This document shows positions 25,111 to 34,014 of a stretch of 64,000 bases of DNA, piece after piece (within the stretch, counting starts at the first letter, position 1; each line of letters starts with the position of its first letter). Where the stretch lies: NCBI RefSeq assembly GCF_018614585.1, contig NZ_JAGGOI010000020.1:1-64000 (forward strand), given 5' to 3'. The DNA is from Streptomyces sp. ISL-1. Lineage in GTDB: Bacteria; Actinomycetota; Actinomycetes; Streptomycetales; Streptomycetaceae. A program made the position numbers and the translations under genes. The notes beneath the pieces are model-generated. The model worked only from the letters and a program-made list of their open reading frames with translations. It searched no databases and had not been told where the DNA came from.

Positions 25111-25841
25111 GCGAGACCAGTGAGCCGAACCCCGACAGGGAAGTCGGCGCGCAGAACCTGCCCGGCCAGCGGGGTGAGCACGGCGAGGAGATCCGCGTCC
25201 AGCGCGGCATGTTCGGTGCGGACAGCGGCGGCGACACCTCCGGCTACGGCGGGCTCACCCGCTCCGTACGCCTCCCGGGCCCGGCGAGCCGCCCCTACGG
25301 CGGGTACTTCGACGAGGTGGCCGACGAGCTTGAAGGCGCGCTGGAAGAACAGGGACTCGTCCCCGAGAACGCCATCGAGAAGACGGTCGTCGACCGCGGC
25401 GAGGCCACCTTCCACATCGCCCGCGAGCACCTCCTGACGGTGGCGCGCACCCTGCGCGACGACCCGGCGCTCCGCTTCGAGCTCTGTACGGGCGTCTCCG
25501 GCGTCCACTACCCCGAGGACAAGGGCCGCGAGCTGCACGCCGTCTACCACCTGCGCTCGATCACCCACCGCCGGCTGATCCGCCTCGAGGTCTGCGCCCC
25601 GGACAGCGACCCGCACGTCCCCTCGCTGGTCGCGGTCTACCCGACCAACGACTGGCACGAGCGCGAGACGTACGACTTCTTCGGGCTCGTCTTCGACGGC
25701 CACCCCGCCCTCACCCGGATCATGATGCCGGACGACTGGCAGGGCTTCCCGCAGCGCAAGGACTATCCGCTCGGCGGCATCGCCGTCGAGTACAAGGGCG
25801 CCCAGATCCCGGCTCCGGACCAGCGGAGGTCGTACTCGTGA
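25107..25841 (+). CDS. nuoC: NADH-quinone oxidoreductase subunit C
   Basis: The 244-residue subunit is the 30-kDa peripheral-arm protein. The conserved C-terminal segment is NDWHERETYDFFGLVFDGHP ... RIMMPDDWQGFPQRKDYPLGG. About 75 extra hydrophilic residues precede the core domain, common in actinobacteria. It is not fused to NuoD. GTG start, overlapping nuoB; its stop overlaps nuoD by 4 bases. Confidence 0.95.
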   Translation: MSETSEPNPDREVGAQNLPGQRGEHGEEIRVQRGMFGADSGGDTSGYGGLTRSVRLPGPASRPYGGYFDEVADELEGALEEQGLVPENAIEKTVVDRGEATFHIAREHLLTVARTLRDDPALRFELCTGVSGVHYPEDKGRELHAVYHLRSITHRRLIRLEVCAPDSDPHVPSLVAVYPTNDWHERETYDFFGLVFDGHPALTRIMMPDDWQGFPQRKDYPLGGIAVEYKGAQIPAPDQRRSYS

Positions 25842-27160
25842 CTACCCCATCTGCAAGCGCCCGCGAGACCACCGAGGGGACTGTATATACAGTCACCGGC
25901 GGCGACTGGGACGAGGTCGTCCAGTCCGCGGCCAAGGCCGACGACGAGCGGATCGTCGTCAACATGGGCCCGCAGCACCCCTCCACGCACGGTGTGCTCC
26001 GGCTGATCCTGGAGATCGACGGAGAGACCGTGAAGGAGGCCCGCTGCGGCATCGGCTACCTCCACACCGGCATCGAGAAGAACCTCGAGTACCGGACCTG
26101 GACGCAGGGCACCACCTTCGTCACGCGCATGGACTACCTCACCTCGTTCTACAACGAGACGGCGTACTGCCTGGGCGTGGAGAAGCTCCTCGGGATCACG
26201 GACCAGATCCCGGACCGGGCGACCATCATCCGCGTCCTGCTGATGGAGCTCAACCGGCTCTCCTCCCACCTCGTGGCCATCGCCACCGGCGGTATGGAGC
26301 TCGGCGCCACCACGATCATGATCTACGGGTTCCGGGACCGCGAAATGATCCTGGACCTGTACGAACTGATCACCGGCCTGCGGATGAACCACGCGTTCAT
26401 CCGGCCCGGGGGACTCGCCCAGGACCTGCCGCCCGGCGCGGTCGACGCGGTGCGCGAGTTCGTCAAGAAGATGACCAAGAACCTGCCGGAGTACGACAAG
26501 CTCGCCACCGGCAACCCCATCTTCAAGGCCCGTATGCAGGACGTCGGCTATCTCGATCTGACCGGCTGCATGGCACTGGGCGCCACCGGACCGATCCTGC
26601 GCGCCGCGGGCCTGGCCCACGATCTGCGCAAGACCGACCCCTACTGCGGTTACGAGACGTACGAGTTCGACGTCCCGACCGCCGACAGCTGCGACGCGTA
26701 CGGCCGCTTCCTCGTCCGCCTGGAGGAGATGCGGCAGTCGCTGCGCATCGTCGAGCAGTGCCTGGACCGGCTCGAGCCGGGACCGGTCATGGTCGCCGAC
26801 AAGAAGATCGCCTGGCCCGCGCAGCTCGCGCTCGGCCCCGACGGTCTCGGCAACTCCCTCGACCACATCAAGAAGATCATGGGCACCTCCATGGAGGCCC
26901 TGATCCACCACTTCAAGCTGGTCACCGAGGGCTTCCGGGTGCCGCCCGGACAGACATACGCAGCCGTCGAGTCACCCAAGGGCGAGCTCGGCGTCCATGT
27001 CGTCTCCGACGGCGGCACCCGCCCCTACCGGGTCCACTTCCGTGACCCGTCCTTCACCAATCTGCAGGCCATGGCGGCGATGTGCGAGGGCGGCCAGGTC
27101 GCCGACGTCATCGTCGCCGTCGCGTCCATCGACCCCGTGATGGGAGGCGTCGACCGGTGA
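25838..27160 (+). CDS. nuoD: NADH-quinone oxidoreductase subunit D
   Basis: The 440-residue 49-kDa subunit forms the quinone pocket with NuoB. Key motifs are MGPQHPSTHGVLRLILE with the quinone-site His, GYLHTGIEKNLEYRTW, MELNRLSSHLV, and the C-terminal SDGGTRPYRVHFRDPSF. Acidic C-terminal region ends DPVMGGVDR as in other members. An N-terminal stretch (TTEGTVYTVTGGDWDEV) carries a run TATATACAGT in its DNA, unusually AT-rich for this genome. Overlaps nuoC and nuoE. Confidence 0.97.
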   Translation: MTTPSASARETTEGTVYTVTGGDWDEVVQSAAKADDERIVVNMGPQHPSTHGVLRLILEIDGETVKEARCGIGYLHTGIEKNLEYRTWTQGTTFVTRMDYLTSFYNETAYCLGVEKLLGITDQIPDRATIIRVLLMELNRLSSHLVAIATGGMELGATTIMIYGFRDREMILDLYELITGLRMNHAFIRPGGLAQDLPPGAVDAVREFVKKMTKNLPEYDKLATGNPIFKARMQDVGYLDLTGCMALGATGPILRAAGLAHDLRKTDPYCGYETYEFDVPTADSCDAYGRFLVRLEEMRQSLRIVEQCLDRLEPGPVMVADKKIAWPAQLALGPDGLGNSLDHIKKIMGTSMEALIHHFKLVTEGFRVPPGQTYAAVESPKGELGVHVVSDGGTRPYRVHFRDPSFTNLQAMAAMCEGGQVADVIVAVASIDPVMGGVDR

Positions 27161-28011
27161 CAGCCAAACCAGCTGATCAAGAGGTGAGCCTGGGCATGCC
27201 CCAGCTCCCCGCCCCCGACTACCCGGCCGATGTGCGCGCCCGGCTCGAAGCGGATGCCAGGGAGATCATCGCCCGATACCCCGACAGCCGGTCCGCCCTG
27301 CTGCCGCTGCTGCATCTCGTGCAGTCCGAGGAGGGGTACGTCACCCGCACCGGCGTCCGCTTCTGCGCCGAGCTGCTGGACCTGACCACTGCGGAGGTCA
27401 CCGCGGTCTCCACCTTCTACTCGATGTACCGGCGGGTGCCCTCCGGCGACTACCAGGTCGGCGTCTGCACCAACACGCTGTGCGCGGTGATGGGCGGCGA
27501 CGCCATCTTCGACGAGCTCAAGCAGCACCTCGGTGTCGGCAACAGCGAGACGACCGAGGACGGCAAGGTCACCCTCGAGCACATCGAGTGCAACGCGGCC
27601 TGCGACTTCGCCCCGGTGGTGATGGTCAACTGGGAGTTCTTCGACAACCAGACGCCCGAGAGCGCCAAGCGCCTCGTCGACGATCTGCGCGCGGGACGGC
27701 CCGTCGAGCCGACCCGCGGCGCTCCTCTGTGCACGTACAAGGAGACCGCGCGGATGCTCGCCGGCTTCCCCGACGAGCGCCCGGGCGCGGTCGGCGCGAG
27801 CGGCGGCGCGGGACCCGCCTCGCTGATCGGCCTGCGCCTGGCCAAGGGCGAGAGTCCGATGCCGCGAGTGGTCTCCCCGCGCGGCGAGGCACCACACGAC
27901 GCACCGCCCCAGGCCGGTTCCGAGCACCTGAGCTCGCACGACGCACCGCAGGAGACCTCGGCCTCCGACCCTGACCACCCGGCAGGACCCGCAGCCGAGG
28001 AGGGGGAGTGA
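27157..28011 (+). CDS. nuoE: NADH-quinone oxidoreductase subunit E
   Basis: The 284-residue 24-kDa subunit carries the off-path 2Fe-2S cluster N1a in the NADH module. Its thioredoxin-like domain has the ligands in VCTNTLCAVMGG and IECNAACDFAPVVMVN. The domain ends near residue 175; about 110 more residues of Pro/Ala/Glu/His-rich chain follow, much longer than in most bacteria. GTG 27157 overlaps the nuoD stop; the earlier in-frame start lies inside nuoD. Confidence 0.95.
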   Translation: MTAKPADQEVSLGMPQLPAPDYPADVRARLEADAREIIARYPDSRSALLPLLHLVQSEEGYVTRTGVRFCAELLDLTTAEVTAVSTFYSMYRRVPSGDYQVGVCTNTLCAVMGGDAIFDELKQHLGVGNSETTEDGKVTLEHIECNAACDFAPVVMVNWEFFDNQTPESAKRLVDDLRAGRPVEPTRGAPLCTYKETARMLAGFPDERPGAVGASGGAGPASLIGLRLAKGESPMPRVVSPRGEAPHDAPPQAGSEHLSSHDAPQETSASDPDHPAGPAAEEGE

Positions 28012-29387
28012 TGACTTTGTCCACCGAGTACGGGGGCACCGCCCGACCGGAGAGCGGCGGAGAGACGAGTCCCGAGAAACTCCTCGTGCCCGTCCTCTCC
28101 GCCTTCTGGGACGAGGCCGAGTCCTGGACGCTGGACACCTACCGGCGGCACGACGGGTACGAGGGACTGCGCAAGGCGCTGGCCATGTCGCCGGACGACC
28201 TCATCGCGTACGTCAAGGACTCCGGACTGCGCGGCCGCGGCGGCGCGGGCTTCCCCACCGGGATGAAGTGGCAGTTCATTCCGCAGGGCGACGGCAAGCC
28301 GCACTATCTCGTTGTCAACGCCGACGAATCGGAGCCCGGGACCTGCAAGGACATCCCGCTCATGTTCGCCAACCCGCACTCCCTCATCGAGGGAATCGTG
28401 ATCGCCTGCTACGCGATCCGCTCGAATCACGCGTTCATCTATCTGCGTGGTGAAGTCGTCCCCGTCCTGCGGCGGCTGCACGAAGCCGTACGCGAGGCGT
28501 ACGAGGCGGGCTTCCTCGGCAAGGACATCCTGGGGTCCGGACTCGACCTCGAACTCATCGTGCACGCGGGCGCGGGCGCCTACATCTGCGGTGAGGAGAC
28601 CGCGCTGCTGGACTCCCTGGAAGGCCGTCGCGGTCAGCCCCGGCTGCGTCCCCCCTTCCCCGCGGTCGCCGGTCTGTACGCGTGCCCCACTGTGGTGAAC
28701 AACGTCGAGTCCATCGCGTCCGTTCCCGCGATCCTTCATCGCGGCAAGGACTGGTTCAAGTCGATGGGCAGCGAGAAGTCCCCGGGCTTCACGCTGTACT
28801 CGCTCAGCGGCCATGTCACCAACCCCGGCCAGTACGAGGCCCCGCTCGGCATCACACTGCGCCAGCTGCTCGACATGAGCGGCGGCATGCGCACGGGCCA
28901 CCGCCTCAAGTTCTGGACCCCGGGAGGCTCCTCGACCCCGATGTTCACCGACGAGCACCTCGATGTGCCCCTGGACTACGAGGGCGTGGGCGCGGCCGGT
29001 TCGATGCTCGGAACCAAGGCGCTGCAGTGCTTCGACGAGACGACCTGCGTGGTGCGGGCCGTGACGCGATGGACCGAGTTCTACGCCCATGAGTCCTGCG
29101 GCAAGTGCACACCGTGCCGCGAAGGCACGTACTGGCTGGTGCAGTTGCTGCGCGACATCGAGGCCGGCAAGGGCGTCATGTCCGACCTCGACAAGCTGAA
29201 CGACATCGCCGACAACATCAACGGCAAGTCCTTCTGCGCGCTGGGCGACGGCGCCGCGTCCCCGATCTTCTCCTCGCTCAAGTACTTCCGCGAGGAGTAC
29301 GAGCAGCACATCACCGGCAAGGGCTGCCCCTTCGACCCCGCGAGGTCGACCGCCTGGGCCGACAAGCACCTGGAGGTGACCGCATGA
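28008..29387 (+). CDS. nuoF: NADH-quinone oxidoreductase subunit F
   Basis: The 459-residue (458 from ATG 28011) 51-kDa subunit binds NADH, FMN and cluster N3. It has GLRGRGGAGFPTGMKW, the nucleotide loop YICGEETALLDSLEGRRGQPRLRPPFPA, and the cluster motif SCGKCTPCREGTYWL with the fourth Cys in SFCALGDGAASP. Start overlaps the nuoE stop in GTGATGA. Its stop overlaps the ATG of a 34-codon micro-ORF at 29384. Confidence 0.97.
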   Translation: MMTLSTEYGGTARPESGGETSPEKLLVPVLSAFWDEAESWTLDTYRRHDGYEGLRKALAMSPDDLIAYVKDSGLRGRGGAGFPTGMKWQFIPQGDGKPHYLVVNADESEPGTCKDIPLMFANPHSLIEGIVIACYAIRSNHAFIYLRGEVVPVLRRLHEAVREAYEAGFLGKDILGSGLDLELIVHAGAGAYICGEETALLDSLEGRRGQPRLRPPFPAVAGLYACPTVVNNVESIASVPAILHRGKDWFKSMGSEKSPGFTLYSLSGHVTNPGQYEAPLGITLRQLLDMSGGMRTGHRLKFWTPGGSSTPMFTDEHLDVPLDYEGVGAAGSMLGTKALQCFDETTCVVRAVTRWTEFYAHESCGKCTPCREGTYWLVQLLRDIEAGKGVMSDLDKLNDIADNINGKSFCALGDGAASPIFSSLKYFREEYEQHITGKGCPFDPARSTAWADKHLEVTA

Positions 29388-29488
29388 CTGTGGCCACTGC
29401 GCCGAGCCCCGGCCGCGGCTTCGCCGCGGACCGCCCTGCGGGCCAAGCACCGCAGTCCGACTCACCTCGTGCGGAGGTACGGGCATGA
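29384..29488 (+). CDS. 34-residue micro-ORF linking nuoF and nuoG
   Basis: The frame opens at ATG 29384, inside the nuoF stop (ATGA), and ends with a TGA at 29486-29488 inside the nuoG start (ATGA at 29485). It encodes 34 residues beginning MTVATAPSPGRGFAADRPAG. Its first residues echo NuoG (MTVTTSNPAGGG), so it may be a relic of a duplicated nuoG start, or a true coupling peptide. It has no ribosome-binding site better than nuoG's own GGAGG at 29473. No known function. Confidence 0.45.
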   Translation: MTVATAPSPGRGFAADRPAGQAPQSDSPRAEVRA

Positions 29489-31995
29489 CCGTCACGACGT
29501 CCAACCCCGCCGGAGGCGGCAGCGCGGCCGTTCCGCCGGAAGATCTCGTGTCGCTGACGATCGACGGCATCGAGATCAGCGTGCCCAAGGGCACTCTGGT
29601 CATCCGGGCCGCCGAACTGCTCGGCATCGAGATCCCGCGGTTCTGCGACCACCCCCTCCTCGACCCGGCCGGCGCCTGCCGCCAGTGCATCGTCGAGGTC
29701 GAGGGCCAGCGCAAGCCGATGGCGTCCTGCACCATCACCTGCACCGACGGCATGGTCGTCAAGTCGCAGCTCACCTCGCCGGTCGCCGAGAAGGCCCAGC
29801 GCGGTGTGATGGAGCTGCTGCTGATCAACCACCCGCTGGACTGCCCGGTCTGCGACAAGGGCGGCGAATGCCCCCTGCAGAACCAGGCCATGCAGGTCGG
29901 CGCCCCGGACAGCCGCTTCGATGGTAAGAAGCGGACGTTCGAGAAGCCCGTCCCGATCTCCACGCAGGTGCTGCTCGACCGTGAGCGGTGCGTCCTGTGC
30001 GCCCGCTGCACCCGGTTCTCCAACCAGGTCGCGGGCGACCCGATGATCGAGCTGCTCGAGCGGGGTGCGCTGCAGCAGGTCGGCACCGGCGAGGGCGACC
30101 CGTTCGAGTCGTACTTCTCCGGGAACACCATCCAGATCTGCCCGGTGGGCGCGCTCACCTCGGCCGCGTACCGCTTCCGCTCCCGCCCCTTCGACCTGGT
30201 GTCGTCGCCTTCGGTGTGCGAACACTGCGCGGGCGGCTGCGCGACGCGCACCGACCACCGGCGCGGCAAGGTCATGCGGCGGCTCGCGGCCGACGACCCC
30301 GAGGTCAACGAGGAGTGGATCTGCGACAAGGGGCGCTTCGGCTTCCGCTACGCGCAGAAGCGGGACCGGCTCACGACTCCACTCGTACGCAACGACCAGG
30401 GTGAGCTGGAGCCGGCGAGCTGGCCGGAAGCGCTGGAGGCGGCGGCCCGCGGCCTGAGCGCGGCCCGCGGGCGTGCCGGTGTGCTGGTGGGCGGTCGGCT
30501 GACCGTCGAGGACTCGTACGCATACGCCAAGTTCGCCCGGGTCGCCCTCGGCACCAACGACGTCGACTTCCGCGCGCGCGTGCACAGCAGCGAGGAGGCC
30601 GACTTCCTGGCCGCCCGCGTCGCGGGGCGCGGCCGGGACTTGGACGGCAGCGGGGTCACGTACACCTCCCTGGAGAAGGCCCCGGCGGTTCTGCTGGTCG
30701 GGTTCGAGTCCGAGGAGGAGGCCCCCGGTGTCTTCCTGCGGCTGCGCAAGGCACAGCGCAAGCACGGGCAGCGCACCTTCGCGCTGGCCACGCACGCCAC
30801 CCGCGGCTCGACGAAGGCGGGCGGCACACTGCTCCCCGCCGCTCCCGGCACCGAGACCGAGTGGCTGGACGCACTGAGCGGCGGCGTGGGCCTGGAGGGC
30901 GACGGCGCGAAGGCGGCCGATGCACTGCGCTCCGACGGCGCGCTGATCGTAGTCGGCGAGCGGCTCGCCGCCGTGCCCGGCGGACTGACCGCCGCGGTAC
31001 GGACCGCGACCGCGACCGGCGCGCAGCTGGTGTGGATCCCGCGCAGGGCGGGCGAGCGGGGCGCGCTCGAGGCGGGCGCGATCCCCTCGCTGCTGCCCGG
31101 CGGCCGCCCGGCGACCGACCCGCGGGCCCGCGAGGAGACCGCGGCGGCCTGGCGCGTACGCGAACTCCCGCACCATTACGGCCGCGACACCGGCCAGATC
31201 GTCGAGGCCGCGGCTACCGGCGAACTGGGCGCGCTGCTGGTGGCGGGCGTCGAGCTCGCGGACCTGCCCGACCCGGCACGCGCACGCGCGGCCCTCGACG
31301 CGGTCGGGTTCCTGGTCTCCCTGGAGCTGCGGCCCAGCGAGGTCACCGAGCGGGCGGACGTGGTCTTCCCGGTCGCGGCCGTCGCCGAGAAGCCGGGTAC
31401 GTTCCTCAACTGGGAGGGCAGGGCGAGGCTGTTCGAGGCCGCGCTGAAGCCCGAGCACATGACGCGCCGCCTGGCGCCGACCGATGCGCGGGTGCTGCAC
31501 ATGCTCGCGGACGCGCTCGATGTCAGCTTCGGGCTGCCGGACCTCAAGTCCGTACGAGGCGAGCTGGACCGGCTGGGCACCTGGGACGGACCGCGGGCCA
31601 CCGAGCCCAATGAGTCCACGCAGTCCCTGCCCCGCCCGGGCGACGGCGAGGCGGTCCTCGCCGGCCACCGGCTGCTGCTCGACCTGGGATTGCTCCAGCA
31701 GGGCGACGAGGCGCTGGCGGGCACCCGCCACGCGGCGGTCGCCCGGCTCTCCGCGGCGACGGCGGCCGAGACGGGTGTGAAGGACGGCGACGTCCTCGCC
31801 GTTACCGGACCCGCCGGCTCGGTCAGGTTCCCGCTCCAGGTGAGCGAGATGCCCGACCGGGTGGTGTGGCTGCCGCTGAACTCGGCCGGCGGCGGCGTCC
31901 CTTCGGACACCGGCGCGGTTCCCGGGCAGCTGGTCCGCATCGGCCCGGCGGCGGCGCAGGCCGCCACCCCTGACGTACCGGAGGTGCGAGCGTGA
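29485..31995 (+). CDS. nuoG: NADH-quinone oxidoreductase subunit G
   Basis: The 836-residue 75-kDa subunit carries several Fe-S clusters. The 2Fe-2S ligands are in RFCDHPLLDPAGACRQC and ASCTITC (residues about 54-87); the His/Cys cluster N5 in HPLDCPVCDKGGECPLQNQ; N4 in RCVLCARCTRFSN with CPVGALT; and a further CEHCAGGCATRTDH ... WICDKGRFGF motif gives the extra distant N7-type cluster. The C-terminal half is a molybdopterin-oxidoreductase-like fold without cofactor. Strong GGAGG upstream. Confidence 0.97.
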   Translation: MTVTTSNPAGGGSAAVPPEDLVSLTIDGIEISVPKGTLVIRAAELLGIEIPRFCDHPLLDPAGACRQCIVEVEGQRKPMASCTITCTDGMVVKSQLTSPVAEKAQRGVMELLLINHPLDCPVCDKGGECPLQNQAMQVGAPDSRFDGKKRTFEKPVPISTQVLLDRERCVLCARCTRFSNQVAGDPMIELLERGALQQVGTGEGDPFESYFSGNTIQICPVGALTSAAYRFRSRPFDLVSSPSVCEHCAGGCATRTDHRRGKVMRRLAADDPEVNEEWICDKGRFGFRYAQKRDRLTTPLVRNDQGELEPASWPEALEAAARGLSAARGRAGVLVGGRLTVEDSYAYAKFARVALGTNDVDFRARVHSSEEADFLAARVAGRGRDLDGSGVTYTSLEKAPAVLLVGFESEEEAPGVFLRLRKAQRKHGQRTFALATHATRGSTKAGGTLLPAAPGTETEWLDALSGGVGLEGDGAKAADALRSDGALIVVGERLAAVPGGLTAAVRTATATGAQLVWIPRRAGERGALEAGAIPSLLPGGRPATDPRAREETAAAWRVRELPHHYGRDTGQIVEAAATGELGALLVAGVELADLPDPARARAALDAVGFLVSLELRPSEVTERADVVFPVAAVAEKPGTFLNWEGRARLFEAALKPEHMTRRLAPTDARVLHMLADALDVSFGLPDLKSVRGELDRLGTWDGPRATEPNESTQSLPRPGDGEAVLAGHRLLLDLGLLQQGDEALAGTRHAAVARLSAATAAETGVKDGDVLAVTGPAGSVRFPLQVSEMPDRVVWLPLNSAGGGVPSDTGAVPGQLVRIGPAAAQAATPDVPEVRA

Positions 31996-33434
31996 ACCCG
32001 ACCCTCGCAAATATCGCGGAGGCCCAGCGGAGCGTGCTCGCGGCTGAGGATCTTTCGATGTTCGGACGCGACCCCTGGTGGCTCGTCGTCATCAAGGCCG
32101 TGTTCTGCTTCGCCTTCCTGATGATCACCGTGCTCTTCTCCATCGTCTGGGAGCGCAAGGTCGTCGCCTGGATGCAGTTGCGCATCGGCCCCAACCGGCA
32201 CGGCCCCTGGGGCATGCTCCAGTCGCTCGCCGACGGCATCAAGCTGATGCTGAAGGAAGACCTGATCGTCAAGCGCGCGGACAAGGTCGTCTATGTCCTC
32301 GCGCCGATCATCGCCGCGGTCCCGGCCTTCATGGCGATCGCCGTGATCCCCTTCGGGCCGGCCGGCAACGAGGTCTCGATCTTCGGCCAACGCACCTCGA
32401 TGCAGCTCACCGACCTGCCGATCGCGATGCTCTACATCCTCGCGGTCGCCTCGGTCGGGATCTACGGCATCGTGCTGGCCGGCTGGTCGTCGGGATCGAC
32501 GTACCCGCTGCTGGGCGGCCTGCGGTCCTGCGCGCAGATGATCTCGTACGAGATCGCGATGGGCGCGGCCTTCGCCTCCGTCTTCCTCTACTCCGGGTCG
32601 ATGTCGACGTCGGCGATCGTCGAGGCGCAGGCGGACCGCTGGTTCATCATCCTGCTGCCGGTCTCCTTCATCATCTACATCGTCACGATGATCGGGGAGA
32701 CCAACCGCGCCCCGTTCGACATGCCGGAGTCCGAGGGCGACCTGGTCGGCGGCTTCAACACCGAGTACAGCTCGATCAAGTTCGCGATGTTCATGCTGGC
32801 CGAGTACGTCAACATGGTCACCGTCTCCGCCGTCTCGGCCACTCTCTTCCTGGGCGGCTGGCGGGCCCCGTACCCCATCTCGGCCTTCTGGGAGGGCGCG
32901 AACCACGGCTGGTGGCCGATGCTCTGGTTCGTCATCAAGGTCCAGCTGCTCCTGTTCTTCTTCATCTGGCTGCGCGGCACGCTGCCCCGGGTCCGCTACG
33001 ACCAGCTGATGAAGCTCGGCTGGAAGGTGCTGATCCCGGTATCGGTGGTCTGGCTGATGCTGGTGGCGACCGTACGGGCGCTGCGGAACGAGAACTACGA
33101 CTTCCAGCAGATCGTGCTGTACGTCGGAGGCGCGGTCATCGCGGTGCTGCTGCTCTCCTTCGTTGCCGACATCTTCCGCGGCAAGAAAGAGAAGTCGAGC
33201 GAGGCAGAGGCAGCGGCGCAGGCGGAGCCCGTGGCCTTCGACCCGATGGCGGGCGGATTCCCCGTACCGCCGCTGCCGGGGCAGGAGTTGCCGCCCGTGC
33301 CACGCAGGCGGTCGCGCCGTGAGGGCGCGTTGATTGTCAGTGGTGCACCCGGCAGCGACATTTCTGGGGGCGACCCCCGGACCCCCGGGGCGAGCGACGG
33401 TCCTAGTGACGGAAAGGAGGCTGACGGTGTCTGA
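31992..33434 (+). CDS. nuoH: NADH-quinone oxidoreductase subunit H
   Basis: The 480-residue membrane subunit joins the peripheral arm and proton pumps and lines the quinone channel. Visible are eight or nine helices, MQLRIGPNRHGPWGMLQSLADGIKL, and the acidic loop NRAPFDMPESEGDLVGGFNTEYSSIKFAMFMLAEY. A cytoplasmic tail of about 85 residues follows the last helix (RGKKEKSSEAEAAAQAEP ... DGKEADGV), longer than the usual 325-345-residue bacterial protein. GTG start overlaps nuoG; the end overlaps nuoI by 8 bases. Confidence 0.97.
   Translation: MNPTLANIAEAQRSVLAAEDLSMFGRDPWWLVVIKAVFCFAFLMITVLFSIVWERKVVAWMQLRIGPNRHGPWGMLQSLADGIKLMLKEDLIVKRADKVVYVLAPIIAAVPAFMAIAVIPFGPAGNEVSIFGQRTSMQLTDLPIAMLYILAVASVGIYGIVLAGWSSGSTYPLLGGLRSCAQMISYEIAMGAAFASVFLYSGSMSTSAIVEAQADRWFIILLPVSFIIYIVTMIGETNRAPFDMPESEGDLVGGFNTEYSSIKFAMFMLAEYVNMVTVSAVSATLFLGGWRAPYPISAFWEGANHGWWPMLWFVIKVQLLLFFFIWLRGTLPRVRYDQLMKLGWKVLIPVSVVWLMLVATVRALRNENYDFQQIVLYVGGAVIAVLLLSFVADIFRGKKEKSSEAEAAAQAEPVAFDPMAGGFPVPPLPGQELPPVPRRRSRREGALIVSGAPGSDISGGDPRTPGASDGPSDGKEADGV
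33411..33420 (+). promoter_or_regulatory. Strong ribosome-binding site deciding nuoI start
   Basis: GGAAAGGAGG ends 6 bases before GTG 33427, inside the nuoH reading frame. It fixes the nuoI start at 33427 rather than at in-frame codons further upstream. Confidence 0.75.
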
Positions 33435-34014
33435 GGAATCGGAGAACAAGTTCCAGAACCCGGTCGCGGGCTTCGGCGTGACCTTCAAGGCCATGTTCAA
33501 GAAGCGGCTGACCGAGCAGTACCCGGAACAGCAGAAGGTCACGGCGCCGCGCTTCCACGGCCGGCACCAGCTCAACCGTCATCCCGACGGGCTCGAGAAG
33601 TGCGTCGGGTGCGAGCTGTGCGCGTGGGCCTGCCCGGCGGACGCGATCTATGTGGAGGGCGCGGACAACACCGAGGAGGAGCGCTACTCCCCGGGGGAGA
33701 GGTACGGCCGGGTCTACCAGATCAACTACGCCCGCTGCATTCTGTGCGGGCTGTGCATCGAGGCCTGTCCCACGCGGGCGCTGACCATGACGAACGAGTT
33801 CGAACTGGCCGACAGCTCCCGCGAAGCCCTCATCTATACGAAGGAGCAGCTGCTCGCCGGTCTGGAGGAGGGCATGGTCGACACCCCGCACTCGATCTTC
33901 CCCGGCATGGACGAGCAGGACTACTACCGCGGGCTGGTCTCCGAGGCCGCTCCCGGCACGGTCCAGCAGGTCGCCGTCTCCAAGGGGGAGAAGGACGAGG
34001 AGGTGGAAGCATGA
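33427..34014 (+). CDS. nuoI: NADH-quinone oxidoreductase subunit I
   Basis: The 195-residue ferredoxin-like subunit binds clusters N6a and N6b. Its two motifs are CVGCELCAWACPADAIYVEG and CILCGLCIEACPTRALTMTNEFE. The N-terminal amphipathic segment (GFGVTFKAMFKKRLTEQYPE) anchors it to the membrane arm. It overlaps nuoH by 8 bases and nuoJ by 4. Confidence 0.97.
   Translation: MSEESENKFQNPVAGFGVTFKAMFKKRLTEQYPEQQKVTAPRFHGRHQLNRHPDGLEKCVGCELCAWACPADAIYVEGADNTEEERYSPGERYGRVYQINYARCILCGLCIEACPTRALTMTNEFELADSSREALIYTKEQLLAGLEEGMVDTPHSIFPGMDEQDYYRGLVSEAAPGTVQQVAVSKGEKDEEVEA

Noticed and set aside
27450..30329. A 959-codon open frame on the minus strand opposite nuoE-nuoG
   Set aside because: It is an antisense shadow of strongly supported nuo genes; long antisense frames are expected at this GC content and the translation shows no domain.
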